Below, one piece after another: positions 11,178-25,123 of a stretch of DNA of 64,000 bases (positions are counted from its first letter, which is position 1; every line of letters starts with the position of its first letter). The notes under the pieces were generated by a model. The model was not told the origin of the DNA and did not search any database. It saw only the letters and a list, made by a program, of their open reading frames with translations. Position numbers and translations under genes: made by a program. Source of the DNA: Ricinus communis (taxonomy: Eukaryota > Streptophyta > Magnoliopsida > Malpighiales > Euphorbiaceae); the NCBI RefSeq assembly GCF_019578655.1, contig NC_063263.1, positions 12,461,001 through 12,525,000 of the forward strand. Reading direction: 5' to 3'.

Positions 11178-14100
11178 TGTGGGGTGGATTTATACTTTTT
11201 ATTATGATGATTTGATTAAGGAGTATATTTCAATTTCAGACATTAATAATTATTTTTCTTCTCTTTCTTAGTGAGCTTGAATACCTCTATTAAGATGCAT
11301 GAATTACTGACCTAACAACTAGAGATGGAATGGGGTCTAACTACATACCTCAAAAATTAACTCCTAGATATTAGTAGTAATTTATTTAGATTATATTATT
11401 TTTTTAATATGAAACATAATGTTATATTTCCATAGAAATTAGAACATTGATATTATAGTAAGCCAACTACTCTTTCTAAATTTTCGTATTCAGTGATTTG
11501 CACAATGTATAACTTATGTATACATAAACATTGTACGCACATATTAAAAAGGCAAAAAACAAGAAAATAAATGGAAGAAGATCAAAGTGATCTCGATCAA
11601 GCTCTTGACCCAAATGACTGTCAACTTTCAAGCACAAAGAAATGGTAAGTTTGGGGGGAAGACAAAAGGACGGTGGTGATGAAACAATCACGTGTTAATG
11701 ACATGTAAAAAGGAACTTTTATATATATATATATATACAGACACATGAAGCCATGAACATGTTTGCCTTTAAGTTGGACATTTGAGGAAAAAAGAAAGAG
11801 TGTTATTTTAAGTAATAAGAAATTGGAGAGTTGGGTTCAGTCACAAGTTAAAGCTTTTGTCGAGTGTCTTTGCCCAAATAGCAGCAATGCCATGATAACT
11901 CTTTGACCATTTTTATGGTAAAAAAAAAAAGAAATGCTTAAAAGAGTGAGTTCCCATGGTCTTGGGATTGTAAACTAAGTTTATGAGAGGAGTTTACTTA
12001 GGACTAAATTTTAAACTAAGAAAGAAAAGTAGTTAGGTTTCTGGGACCAACTTCAAATCCTTGTTCCACAGACACCCTTTGTCTTGCTACACTTTCTTCA
12101 ACTATATATATATATATAATATATAATTATTACCCTCAACCGACATTTTATTTTTCTTTTTTTATTTGTCGAATTTTGAATGTGGTTCAAATTCATAACT
12201 TTATAGCTCTCAACAAGATTATGTAACTTTGAATTAAAATTTATTCAAATTATGTAATTTCTACTACCTATAATATGATGAATTAGAAGAAGAAAATAAA
12301 TAAATGAATTTATATTAGTGAAAACTTTTTTTTTTTTTCATTTAAAGCAATTCCCATATGGTACTATTTAAGTTGGAAAGACCCTATGTAATAATTACCC
12401 TATGTAGTAATTGAAATTTCAATATATTTGAGGGGAAAAAAATAAGTGCGTTAATCAATTTTTCACTTTTCTTCACAATATTATTGGTGAAATAAATTTA
12501 TTTTTTAAAACAAAATATTAAATTCAATTAAATTTATGAAATTCGAATTTGAATTTACAATCATAAAGTCCTGAAAATCTTTAGTGTTGTCAAACCTAGG
12601 CTTATACAACTTTAATACCATTACTATCACACTATATTAACTGAATGATCCTTGATGGTTGGTAAAATTAGATATCTATATCATTTATAGAAATATTGTT
12701 TATTTAAATCAAAGTAGTTACTAAAATAAATTAAATTATGAATATTATTTGAATTGACATGGAGTTGATGGTTTAAAAGTTTTCCTTAAATGTCAGTTAC
12801 ATAAATCGAAATTTAAAGCGATAAATTTACTCAAAATATTATTAAAGGAATTTTAATAATATTTTAAGTAAATTTTAGAGAAACTTTTTAATAGATTTAG
12901 TCTATCTTATCATTTATATATCATATTAAATATACAGTTATATGCAGTATTTTTCTTTTAAGTGTTATTATTTACATTAATTGATTCATTTATTACTATT
13001 AATTATTATAATTAAAAATCAACTTATATAAACACAACACTTGATAAAGAATACCAAATATCATTATACATTGCAATCCGAATGATATTAGAAATGGCAA
13101 ATAATTAGCCACCGGCAAATGCTGTTGTGGAGTGGAAGTGACATATTAAGTTCATGCATGTATTGCAGTATTTGTATAGTTAATTATCAGTCTAAAAACA
13201 ATTACGGCAACAATAGATAATTAACAATAATACAATTCATAAATAAAAATGGATTTAATATGGAAGACCGGTGTATTATTTAAAACTAAACATTATTAGC
13301 AAGTAATTAATATAATTTAGAAAAATTAATGAACAAAAAGAGGGACAGACAGACATTCCCTTATGACAATGTGCAAACACTATGTCAGACAAACCCACCG
13401 TCACATCCCAATACCGATACACCAAACACTGTCTCTCCTGCTGCACACATACTTTTTATTTTTATTTTTTTAATTTGCTTTTGTTTAAGAAATTACAAAG
13501 AAAAAGAATTCAAATTCCTAAAAAAAAGAATTCCATGTTTGGCTTTGATCCTGAAGCCAATAAGAACTTTTATGAATCAAAGTTTTTACTTCCTCTTTTT
13601 TATCTCTTTTCAATAAATAATAGATTCTGTTAGAAGCATAATGCTTTATTCCAAAATCAATCCATTTTATTACTATTTCCTATTTTTGATATATATTATT
13701 AAATCTATATATAACAGCCAATAAATATTTTAACATCCAAAATCATAAATATAGATAGTAACAATATAGTAATTGCATATGTTCTATCACAAATTAAATT
13801 TTGCATATTGTTTTTTATATTCTCATAATGATTTAGAGAGGTGGAAAATAAATTTAAATAATATTATAAAATTTACTCAATAAATACGCAGAGTTGTGTC
13901 AAAACGAGAGGTTTATAATGCACGGATATTTTTTTTTTTTTAAAAGCCAAAGAGAAATAGAAAGTAAAAACAGCAGTCAACGTTGGGCTAAAATAAGCCG
14001 AGTTTATAAGAAAATGCGAGTGACAAAAGGCTAGAAAAGACTGTCGTGTCGATTGCTTCAAAAATATATATTTATATATTTCTCCCCCTAAGTTTTGAAA

Positions 14101-15380
14101 TAAATCATATTTTCATTCTCCTTGTTTGACAACCGGATGAAACCATCCTTCACATTTTACTTTTCATACACTTTAACCCCTTTATTCAAATGAAATATAT
14201 TTTAATCCCTAATGCTGCAAATGTTTAGTTAAAATTTATTTCATTGGAAAAAAATATATGAAAGAGAAAGTATAATAAAAAATAATAAAATTAAAAAGAT
14301 ATATTTTAATATTATGAAATACATTGATAAATTAATGTAGATATTTAAATTTTTTATCTACTTTCTTTTAAATCTAATTTAGCTATAATTAATTTTACAA
14401 AAATTAATATTATGTAAAATTTTGAAATATATAAATTTAAATTTATAATATCAAATATAATATAATATTTCAAGTTAGAAAGTATCAAACATTTAGGCCT
14501 TCAAAGGTGGACAAAAGTAAAATTAAATGTTGTTTTTTATTTATTTTACATGTAGATGGCTAAAATAGAATGCAATCATTAGAGTGTTTTTTTTTTTTTC
14601 TTTCAAAAATTGGAAATGATTTTATTCAATTTTCTATAATTATAATTAATCTTAGTAATATTTCTCTCTCCAATTTCTCGCTTCGCACACTTCTTTACGA
14701 AACAAAGGGTAAAAGAAAAAGTTTCTTTCATTTATAAATTTTCCCTGCTAAGGTACAGACGAGAATTGCCACGTCGGTTTCGGCCCATCAACTGGCTGGC
14801 GTGTGGATTCCAGAGTTCGTGTCTCTCAAAAATTACAGAATTTGGCACTGTCCTTCCGCGACATTGATTGGACAATGGGACTAAACCAAAGGTTAATTGA
14901 TAGTTTTATTTTAAAGGAAATTTAGCATCCATATCTTTCTCAACCCAATTCTTTACTTATCCTAAACGTAAAAAAGAAATCCAATTTCAAAGATTGAGAG
15001 TTAAAAATGAGTAATCTTTTTGTTATGTAATTCACAGTTAAAGAAATGGGATTAAATTAATAAATCACAATGTAGCCCATTATGCTTAATTTTGAAGAGA
15101 AAAGCAATGATTCAATAAGTATCTCCTTAGGTGATAGGAGACAAGTAGTAATTGTAATTACCAATGCCAATAGAAAAATCTTGGTCTCCCCATCAAACAA
15201 AAAATATGGTCTGCCATTACCAAGTATGAATGTCGTGATCCAATTTTATATTTTCCTCTAAACCTGGACTATTAATTCTTTAATCCAATTTTCTTTTATT
15301 TTAGAAAGATGAAAAAAGAAAAGGGATTAAAGAAATACTAATAAAAAGGAAAGTACAACCAAAGCAACGCATTGGGCTAT
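11178..15380. other. AT-rich intergenic spacer
   Basis: No recognisable gene on either strand. The short open frames here have no family resemblance and are mostly low-complexity translations. There are many poly-A/T runs and short (TA)n tracts, for example at about 11719-11740 and 12104-12118. Mobile-element remnants may be present, but I could not define their ends. Confidence 0.6.
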
Positions 15381-16320
15381 AATTTTTAACGGTTATCGTG
15401 AGCACACTCTGGCTACAAAGTTACTGCCCCTCACCGGCCTTTTGCGGCGACATGTTTCTATTTTGCCTTTACCTTCTCCAACACCATTATCACCCCTCTC
15501 TCCTTCTTCTTCTTATTATTATTATATATTTTGCCTGCCTACATCTGCAATCTTTTTGTCTATTTTTATACCTCTTCACGTGCCTCCTCCTTCCTTAGCC
15601 ATTTTTCTATTTTTATTCTAATAATTATATTCATTTAAAGAGTTTAATAAAAGAAAAATAAGTTACACTTTATATTTTAAAAAGAATTGAAGACATAGCA
15701 TTAATCCAAATCTGTGTGGAGGGGGAGGAGTCAAAGGCATGATGAGGATCCACGAACTGCCACATGTCAGTTCCCCTGCTTATCCAATATAAATATATCT
15801 CTAATCCGAGAGCTTACCTCATACAGGCAACTGCATTTGAGTGGCATATGCTATTTATGTGTCTCCCTGTTTCGCCATAAAAGGCTTTAAAAGAAAAGGA
15901 AGAAATACAGAGACAGTGACAAAAGTATAAAATTGGACATACAAAAGTTTTCCTGTGCATCCCTATAATAATCCTTTCCTTCCTTACCAAGAACATCCAT
16001 AGAGATAGACAGTACATTCCCTTCTGATCTCGCCCTCTGATAACAATCCAACGGCTCTTGATCATTGACTGATCACTTTGTTTTTCTTTGACCCAGCTGG
16101 CCCCCTAGCGAGTAGGGATGACAAACCCTCGAGATAGAGAGGTAGCAGGGCTACAGTTGTGTACTTGTGTTATGTGCATGTTGGAGCTTTGCTGCCTGCT
16201 TCCTTTATATATACTGCTTGTTCTTATTATCCAGTCTGTTAATAGTCCAGGCACCTCCCTTCTTTTCCCTTCCAATTCCACCTCCTCCTCCTCCTCCTCC
16301 TCCTCCTCCTATTAGAGCAT
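15381..16320. other. GC-richer, pyrimidine-rich island in the spacer
   Basis: This stretch stands out from its AT-rich surroundings. It includes a C/T-rich region at 15470-15600, the promoter-like words CCAATATAAATATATC near 15785, and a (CCT)10 run at 16281-16310. No conserved protein is seen on either strand. It may be a promoter, a non-coding transcript or a distal regulatory block. Confidence 0.3.
16281..16310. repeat. (CCT)10 microsatellite
   Basis: This is an uninterrupted trinucleotide run. Confidence 0.95.
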
Positions 16321-18491
16321 TTTTAATAATGCTTTTCTATATATTTTATTATCAAATTATTTTTTTATTTTAATTTATTTTGAAATGTGTCTGTATTCTA
16401 ATAACATTTTTATTTACTCTCTAATTATTATTTTTTATAACAGAAAAAATATAATTTAAAAATTTATCAGAATGCTATTATATAGTATTAAGTAAACCTA
16501 TGGTTTATTATAATTAATGGATGAAGGATTGGAAAGGGAAGCCGACAAGCATAATCGAGTAATATCATTTTCTTTTTTCTTCACCACATCTTTCACATTC
16601 AAAAACATACCCTTTCTCTTGCAAAAGGCTAATCCATACCATAGCCTTTTAAAACACTGAAAGGAGCAACTTTGTTTTTTTCCTTGTAATGAAGAAACAG
16701 TCGTACGGACTTCCTCTACTTTCTTTGACCTTACAGCTTGTTTTCCATATCTTCCCTCTCTATTTTAATTACCTTATTTATTTAGTTAAATTAAATTAAA
16801 TAAATGATATAGCAAAAGGCAGTGTTCGTTTTGATGGACATGTTTAGGCATGCGTGGTGCAAGCCATGGGAGCCAACCATGTGCCTCACACTTCCATCCT
16901 AAACTTTATATGTAATTCTTTTTTTAAAGGATAACTCTATTCACTCAGTTGCCCTTAAAACAATAATGTTCAAAGTTTTATTTAATAGGTAACTATTTTA
17001 GCAGGATGACTTATTTTCAGTCCAACAAGTATCCCATGACGTCAAAACTCAATCGTCACTAATAATTTACGTTGAGATGCATGCATGTAAAATTATCTCA
17101 TTCATTTTTCCTTTTTTGCTTAGGCTATGACTACAAATGTCTGTATTTGATTCTATTTTTGTTCTTCTTTTTTGGCTTTTTACTCTTCTGTGTCGAAAGA
17201 AAATTAAAAATTGTAAATGTGTTTTACATGTAAAATGATTACTCTATTTTTTGGTTAGAATTTTAAATAAGCATCACTACACTTGGTAGGAATATTTCTT
17301 TAACTATTTTATTATGGAATCACATCCGAGGGTTTCATTTTCCTATATTTAATTTACACTGTTTGCTCATGAAAATGTATCATAATATTAAAAGAAAAAG
17401 AAAAGGGTCGAGGTGAGTTAAAAGCATAGATGAGGAATATTTAGCACTTTCTTCCTAACGATTTTGTTCCAAAGGTAATAAGTAAGAAAGTTATATTAAA
17501 TAATAAAATACTATATATAGATATATCTCAAGGAATTTGTTCTGTAATACCCATCCAAAAATATTATATATTATTAGTTAGGGTTGTTGTATACACCACA
17601 ACTACACGTATATATAAATGTTTTACACTTTAGTCATATATTTCATCATTTAAAACTAATTAATATAGATACTCTAAACATTTTTTTTTAAGAGTTTTAA
17701 GAGAAAACTACAAAACAACCCTCAGAAAATGCTTATGCTTTCAATTCAACTCTTAACTAAAATAATCTTACAATGTCAACCCTAACCTTTAAGAACCAAT
17801 ACGATTTCAGACTTTACGTTGACACACTGCGATACCATGCAACATAGTTACACAAGAGATGATGGCAGAAAAAATAAAATACCCCAAATGATTAATCAAG
17901 AGAATTACAGTGAGAGTGAGATGATACATTAATGTGGATCGTTAGATGCTAATAGTGTGCTTGCCAAAGACTCGATTGAACTTTTACTTCTAAGGTATAC
18001 TTTTGTATAAAAAAAAAAAAAAATCCTTTATACACCTATTTTATTTAATGAAGTATATATTTAGGTCAAAAAAGAAATGACAATAGAAATGAAAGTGAAG
18101 GAGTCGAAATATTTATTTGATTTGAGAGACTATTCAATCTTACTTGATATGAGGTACATAAATTTTGTATTTGAATGTAGAATGTAGCTCAATTATAGTC
18201 AAGTCATCCTCAGGGTTAGGATCGAATTCTAATTGGGGTCAATTATTTAAGAATGATAAAAGTTATTATATAGTCTTGATGTATGTCTCTATTTATACAC
18301 TAAATTGATAAATTATTAAAATATATTTATTAATTTTAAATAATGAAATATGTGTCAATTATCTAATACTAAAATATAAAATATTCATATATACGTGTTT
18401 TTTTAATGAAATATACATGAAGTTTAAATTTTTTTTTCGAATGATAAGTTTGAGGATAAAGAATGAATTGCAAAAAAGATGGTATAGGTGG

Positions 18492-18545
<54 letters not shown>

Positions 18546-18546
18546 T
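18492..18546. repeat. (ATT)n microsatellite, about 18 units
   Basis: This is an uninterrupted trinucleotide run of about 55 bases. Confidence 0.95.
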
Positions 18547-18783
18547 TGTATATTATAAATAAATTATGAATGAATTTCTTTTATAACTTATAGCCAACCT
18601 CTAATTGGCAAGTCTATTATTCTTGAGAATAACAACAATAAACATGACAAGTCTAAACAGAATCCTCGTGTCATCAGAGTAGCTATAGGTGGGAGATGAC
18701 ATTGCAAAAGAAGATAATTAGAGTTTAAATTGAAAGCTTAGCTATAAATATGGGGATTTATTTTGTAATTACCTCGAATCTAA

Positions 18784-18808
18784 TATATATATATATATAT
18801 ATATATAT
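18784..18808. repeat. (TA)n microsatellite
   Basis: This is a dinucleotide run of about 12 units in AT-rich spacer. Confidence 0.9.
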
Positions 18809-20754
18809 TAATTTCTGTCATTTAATTTTTTGACATATATATTTAATTTTTAATACATAAAATTTTTATTTTGGTATATATACTTATTTTTAACTCGTAA
18901 GATTCAAACTGACATTAACTAATAAATAGTTTCATAATCAAATAACAATATTAATTTTTATTCTATAAAATAGCCTATTTATTATATTACAATATTATAT
19001 TAACTAATAAATTAATTTTTTAAATTGATAATAATTTTAATTTTAAAAGAATAACATCTTAAATTATATTTTTAATATTACATTGAATAATAGTTAATTT
19101 TTTTAATTATATGAGAATTTATAATTCTAAAAATAATAATATCAATTATATTAATAGTATTAATTCATATAATAATAAAATTAATTAATAAATATTTTTT
19201 ATTTTATTGTATTAATAAAATTTTAAAAGATTAAAACAATAAAAGATATTAGTTTGCTATTATTTTTAAAATATTATTAATTAATATTAAAAATTAAATT
19301 TTTTATTAAATATATATATATCAATTTAATTTTATATTTAAAACAATAATAATGGCTAAAATTATCTATGACGAGGAAATGACGATAATTGGGCATCTTT
19401 CAAGTAAAACTACTTGCCTCATTGGGACGGATGAATATAGTTTGTCCTGCACAATATTGCGTTTTATTCTAAAGGGATAATATAAGATAATAGGATCCCC
19501 CAGCCCACATGTAATAAAGAAAATATTCATAGATTGAGAAATATTCTTTATTTTATATATATATTGCTATGCATATTAAATAAAGATTTGTTTCATATCA
19601 TAGGAAAAAGAAACCGTCCAAATCCAAAAAATAAACACGCCATGAGTCGAACCAAAGACCATAAGAATATTCATCCATCCATTGCTGATTGCAAGCCCAC
19701 ATGTCCAAGAATATGTCACCCCATCCAAAATTCGACCTAATCTCCTATAATGTGATACATTATTATTATTAATGATATTGCATGATAGATTTTATATGCT
19801 ATATTAACTTTAATTCGATTAAAAATAATAAAATCTCAATTGACAATTTGGTCTTGTGTTAAAACAAGAGGCAAAACCATTGAGAAAGTGATGTAACATC
19901 CGCCCACAGTTGTCTCTCTCTATAAAAATCCAACCATCACGAAAATGAGCTAAATCGCAGCGTTGAAATAAATGGTATATTTTTGGAATTTTATTTTATT
20001 TTCAATAATTAAAGAATGAGAACAGATTTGTACTTGAAGAAATAAATAAAAGAAAAAGATTGAATTTAGAAGGCTCATTTGACCTTAAGATGAAAACAAA
20101 AAACACTGTGATGCGAAAACTAGACCCAGGCCAAATAGGAAAGGCCTAAATTAGAATTTAAATTAAAATAATAATAATTAAAAAAAAAAAGCGTATGAAG
20201 GTCCCGTCAATAAAAGGAACAAACCTCTGTGATAGCCATGTTCCTCTGCTACTTCTTTTCTTTCTTTTTTCTAAGAGTCCAAACATAAAATAATATAAGT
20301 AGGGCCGACAAGAAGGACTGAACCAGCCGTCTATTAACCAGTAACTCCCTTCTGATAAAGCCTGATCCTCATGTCTCTCTTTACTATTACTACTTCACAT
20401 TTTTCTTATTTTTTTTAATAACCAATTATCAGAAATATAAATGTTAAAATTATATATTAATAATGTTTTCTTTTTATTAATTTCAAGAGAAAAAGAAAAA
20501 AGAGTTTTCATTGTTTCCTGTAATTTTGGGTGGAAACTGGAAAGTGAGTGTTGAAGTGCAAGATGACAAAGATCATAAAGCTTATAAAGAAAAGCTTTCC
20601 TTAACAAAAATCTCTCTCTTTCTTTCTTTAGCATGCGTTGAGTGGCTGACGCCTACATGACAGTCCATCTTTCTTTATTCCAAAACTATCCCTTCCATTC
20701 ACTGAATATTATTATTACTATATTTCTTAATAGCCCAGCCTCATACCACCCTTC

Positions 20755-20762
20755 TATAAATA
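20755..20762 (+). promoter_or_regulatory. Putative TATA box of the glutaredoxin gene
   Basis: TATAAATA lies 109 bases before the ATG at 20871 in C-rich surroundings. That spacing is right for a core promoter with a short 5' UTR. Confidence 0.7.
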
Positions 20763-20870
20763 CCGCCACTTCTCTAATAATCCTTTCCTACCAAAACATT
20801 AACTTTCATCACGAACAGCATCAACTTCACATTTCTTGGCATTCAGCCCTTTTTTAAAACAGTTTTAAGG

Positions 20871-21257
20871 ATGTATCAAACGCAGTCATCATGGGGGTCA
20901 TATATGCCTGCTGCTGCACCGCCAAGAAACATGGACGGTGACTCGCTGGAAAGAATAGAGAGGCTAGCATCAGAGAATGCAGTGGTGATATTTAGCATAA
21001 GTACATGCTGCATGTGCCATGCTATAAAGAGGTTATTTTGTGGAATGGGAGTCAACCCGACTGTGCATGAGCTTGACGAAGACCCCAGAGGGAAAGAAAT
21101 GGAAAAGGCTCTCATGAGGCTTCTCGGTACTTCTTCTCCTGTTCCTGTTGTTTTTATTGGCGGTAAACTTGTTGGTGCTATGGATAGAGTTATGGCTTCT
21201 CATATTAATGGCTCTCTTGTTCCTCTTCTCAAAGAGGCCGGTGCTCTTTGGCTCTGA
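20871..21257 (+). CDS. ROXY1: CC-type glutaredoxin, ROXY1-like
   Basis: This is an intronless gene for 128 residues. The glutaredoxin fold carries the land-plant CC-type active site CCMC (residues 46-49), preceded by VVIFSIST. It also has the glutathione-site segment [20 protein letters not shown] and the C-terminal ALWL motif. In this class, ALWL and the nearby leucines contact TGA bZIP factors and TOPLESS-type co-repressors. Family knowledge: ROXY1 and ROXY2 act in the nucleus in petal and anther development by modifying TGA factors. The N-terminus ([11 protein letters not shown]) and the CCMC motif fit ROXY1/ROXY2 better than the CCMS or CCLC members. The start is the first ATG after the TATA box. 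The class is certain; the exact orthologue is likely but unproven. Confidence 0.93.
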   Translation: MYQTQSSWGSYMPAAAPPRNMDGDSLERIERLASENAVVIFSISTCCMCHAIKRLFCGMGVNPTVHELDEDPRGKEMEKALMRLLGTSSPVPVVFIGGKLVGAMDRVMASHINGSLVPLLKEAGALWL

Positions 21258-24200
21258 TATATCGTCACTCTACCTATTATATATTACTCCTGTTTCTTTC
21301 ATCTTGAAATGATAGAGGCAAAAACTTCTTCAAAAAAAAGGAAAGAAGAAAGACTTTATATAGCAAAAGAAAGCTGCAGAGGAAGAGGAGTGGGCGTTTT
21401 TGTGAGTCTACGGAGATCTCCTCCATTTTGAATACAATTACTAATGACTGATGTTTTAATCTTTTTCTGTTTCTTGTTGGGTTTTTTTTCTTTTATTTTC
21501 TTCTGGGACCTATTTTTCCAAATATGGGTCTTTTGGTTTGCATTGTGTAATTGCTCCCTCCTCTGTATAGAAAGAAAGAAGAAAAAATATCTACGTATTT
21601 AAAACTTGCAGTGCTTTCATTTCTTAGCCTAGTTGGTGGGTTTTGGCTTCAAAGTTTTTACAGTGTTTATTTGTCTAAATAGGTTAACATAGCTCGGGAG
21701 ATTGGCCGGAAAAGTCGCCGGATTAAAGCCCATCTTTTAGCGATGCAAAAGCTTTTATTATTGTTATTATTATTTCCTGATTAATTTATGGGATGATGGA
21801 GGTCCGGTGATCCTGCTTCTGAAAACATCGTACCAGTTTACTACATTTTTAAATTACCGACCGTTCTAGATGAGAGTAGGTCCCATGTTGTCCCTACATT
21901 GATGTGGTGGGCTCCGTTTTGGAATTGACGGTACATGATTTAACTTGACAGAAGAGGGCAGTCCTGAAGCTTTTTTCTTTAATCTTCCATGGTGGAGTTG
22001 ATGTATTCTCGGGGTCGGATTGGAAGACAAAAGTGTGCAACAAAATGAAGCCTTTTGTCGAAAAAATTTCAGTTTTTTAATGAACTGATGCTTCGTCCGT
22101 ACAACTGAAAAAGGGTTTTAGTACATGGTGGACCATAATCCATATTTGAATATCTCCACTTTCACTTGCCTCTTCCCTTTTCCTTGGCTTTGACATGCAA
22201 TGTTTGAAATTCGCAAAATACTCCTTGCTAGTGTATGAATAAAAAATCTTTTGTCTACTCCAACCGAATCACCACCAAATTCATATTCCATTAATATATT
22301 TTTATTAATTTTAGATTTATTTTAATATTAAAATATAAAATATTTATATGTAATGCCCGTCAATATTTTGTAGATAGACTAAATACAAAAGGTTATGAGG
22401 TTTTAGAAAATGTATTTATGCTAATTTGCAAATAAGACAAGTATGCTCCCATTACAATTTTTGTTTTGAATTCTCTCTGTCCAAACGCGTCTTTATAGTG
22501 AAATTGTATGCTCAATATAATCGAATCGAATATCGACAGTTTATGTATGTTTTGATTCTCCGCATTATAAAAGGGATGTCTACTAAGCCCATAAAATCTG
22601 TTTTCTATTGGTCTGTCATAGAAGCCTCTTAATATGGCCCAGGCAAAAGTGGTGAAATTTCAGAAAGTCCATGCGTGATGTGTTAAAAGGCCATAGACAC
22701 TTTGTTTTCCATTTTCTTTTTAAATTATGGAATTTTATTTTATTTAATATTTTGAAACCTGTTTTAACTGTGACAAATTACACTTATTTTCTAGGAAATT
22801 ATTCTCGAGAAAAAATGGAGAGTTGGAAATTAGTCTTTTCAATTTCTCTGTTTTTGATATTTAACATTGTTTTTCACGTTGGGAACCAAGTGAGAGACAC
22901 GTTTCTTTGCTTCATTGACTTCTTCTCTTACGTTCAATTCCCACTCGTTACACTTTTTTTCTTTTTTTTCCTTTGATTGCATATATTTTGATGATCTGTG
23001 AAATTGAGATTTATACCAATCAAGCTTATTTTTTTTTATAGAAAGAAAGTTATTTTTTTCTTGAGAAAAAGAATTATTATTACATTTAATTAAATGCATC
23101 GCTTAACTTTTTCATTCCAGAAAATAAAACTTTAAACTTAATTTAAGCTAAAAAAAAAAAATTACTTTTAAGAGTGAAAAATTTTAAATTTAAATTTTAT
23201 TATTTTTATGATAAGTATACGAAAATTGAGAATCGTAGTCAGCCGAGTAATTCTGAGTATCCTATCCAACTGAATTCTAATATAATTAATACATACAATT
23301 ATAAATAAATTTTTAGAATTAAAATTTAATACACGTGTCAGTTTGGATTAGATTTAGATTTGAACATTCGGATATCCGCTACATGTTATATGAATCTGAT
23401 TATTTAAATGAATATGGTTATATGATACCCAATACTCATTTAAATGATATATATAATGTGTATGAAAAAAATTAAATTATAAGATTTTATTTTAAAACTA
23501 CATATAGATTTTATAATTTGTGTTAATATATTTTAAAATTTAATTATTATAAATGTAGCCATCCGTTTAATTACCTGAATATTTTTTAAGGGGATATTTA
23601 ACGGGTAGGGTGCTCGTTATCTATTTAAATATTTATAAAATTTTATTTAATAAATATATATATTAAATAGTTTTTATTTGATTTTAATAGTATATGGGCA
23701 CTTTTAATCGGATTTGGACATTCGGATAATAAAAATAAATTTTTAAACGAATTTAAGACCGACTCAAATATATATTTTAATTGGATTTGGTATTTTAAAT
23801 AAACGAATACCTTAACGGTTGCTATTTCTAAAGAGAACACCGCTCTTTATTACGTGATTTTACTTAAGAATAAAAGAGAGATTTTTATATATATATATTT
23901 TTATATTATTTTTATAATTTATATACATTTCATGTGAATTATAATAAAAATATAATTTTTGTTAGTAATTTAACTTTTAGAATTAGACTTATAGTAAATG
24001 AACTATTAATTAAAAATATAACTAAATTAATTTAATTAATTAAAAACTTAATAAAACTTTACAAATAAATTTATTATTTCTAATTTTATACTTTTATATA
24101 TGGGTTATTTGTTAGAATATTACTATAAAAAATATTTTACTCAATATGATGGGACTGAAATTGTTATTGTTTAAAAAAAAGGTAAGGCGACTGCGGATAT

Positions 24201-24745
24201 TGTAAAGGTCATTTCACTAGTTAAAAAATAATCAAGTTATAATTATAGTCCTGACCGCGTATCGCCGCTCCGTCCGCGTCAATTAATCCTTTCAAAAGTT
24301 TTTATTTTTATTTTTTTGTATTTTCTTATCAATAGTTACATGTCAGTGCCAAACACGCACACTGCTCGGAAGCCAGTAGGAAGTCGACACGTGATGATCC
24401 GATAATGAAATAAAAGCTAATTCCCCGCTATTTCATGGTTAAAACCATGAGCTGCAACACAGGAACAGAACTTTTGGCACTCCAAAGCTTTCGAAAAAAG
24501 AAAAGAAAAAAAGAGAGAGGGGCAAATTCAACATCTCTTTGACCAGTTACCACTGGGAAAATTTACTGACAGATTCTTGAAATTAATTTAAAAAGAAAAG
24601 AAAAAAAGAAAGTGAAGTCTCTCTTTCTTTCATGCTTTCTTTAGTTTGTGGAATTGTGAAAGCAGAGTAGAAAATTGAAAAGCCAACAAGAAATGAAGCA
24701 TTAATAAGCAGCTGTTGGAAACCAAAACAAAAAAAGAAAAGGAAT
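21258..24745. other. Intergenic region between the glutaredoxin and MUB genes
   Basis: No gene is recognised. The first few hundred bases are the likely 3' UTR of the glutaredoxin gene. The middle is strongly AT-rich. A segment at about 23330-23830 contains related phrases such as ttggacattcggat repeated imperfectly and may be an old repeat, but I could not find termini. Confidence 0.55.
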
Positions 24746-24752
24746 TATAAAG
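24746..24752 (+). promoter_or_regulatory. Putative TATA box of the MUB gene
   Basis: TATAAAG lies about 30 bases before a telo-box and a pyrimidine tract, consistent with a start site around 24780-24820. Inference from position only. Confidence 0.5.
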
Positions 24753-24773
24753 CGTCGAGATCGGGGTCTGTTC

Positions 24774-24823
24774 TTAGGGTTTCTCTCTTTTTTTTTTTTT
24801 TTTTAAGCTCTCATAAACCCTAG
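24774..24823. promoter_or_regulatory. Pair of telo-box motifs in opposite orientation
   Basis: TTAGGGTTT at 24774-24782 and AAACCCTAG at 24815-24823 flank a T-rich tract. Telo-boxes near start sites are common in plant genes active in dividing cells. Confidence 0.55.
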
Positions 24824-24852
24824 ACAAAACAACCTGCAACCCCTTGCTTCAG

Positions 24853-25015
24853 GTAATTGTTAATTTTGTTCTTTTGATTACTTTGATGTTTGATGATTAT
24901 TGTGTTTTAGCTCTTAAAAGCGTTTCTTTTTGGGTGGAAAAATCAAATTGTAATCGAGTACTGAAGTGGAGAGTTGATTTTCAATTTTTGTTTGTTTGTT
25001 TGAATTTGTGTGTAG
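24853..25015 (+). other. Probable 5'-UTR intron of the MUB gene
   Basis: CAG|GTAATTG at 24850-24859 and TTTGTGTGTAG|GAG ending at 25015 make a good donor and acceptor pair between the putative start site and the ATG. It is inferred from splice signals alone. Confidence 0.5.
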
Positions 25016-25123
25016 GAGAGTGGCGATTGGGTATAAAAAAATTATTGAGGTGGATCAGTTGAAGCGGTCGTTGAGAATTTTGTGTTAACAAAAAAGAAAA
25101 AGAAAAAGAAAAGGAAGTTGGAA

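Larger units (their letters stand above)
16321..20640. other. AT-rich intergenic spacer upstream of the glutaredoxin gene
   Basis: No supported gene. It contains a long (TTA)n run, a (TA)n run and extended A/T-only stretches at 18820-19340. The last few hundred bases probably include distal promoter sequence for the glutaredoxin gene. Confidence 0.6.

Noticed and set aside
23330..23830. Possible old repeat with recurring 'attcggat' phrases
   Set aside because: No definable termini, TSD or coding capacity; composition alone can explain it.
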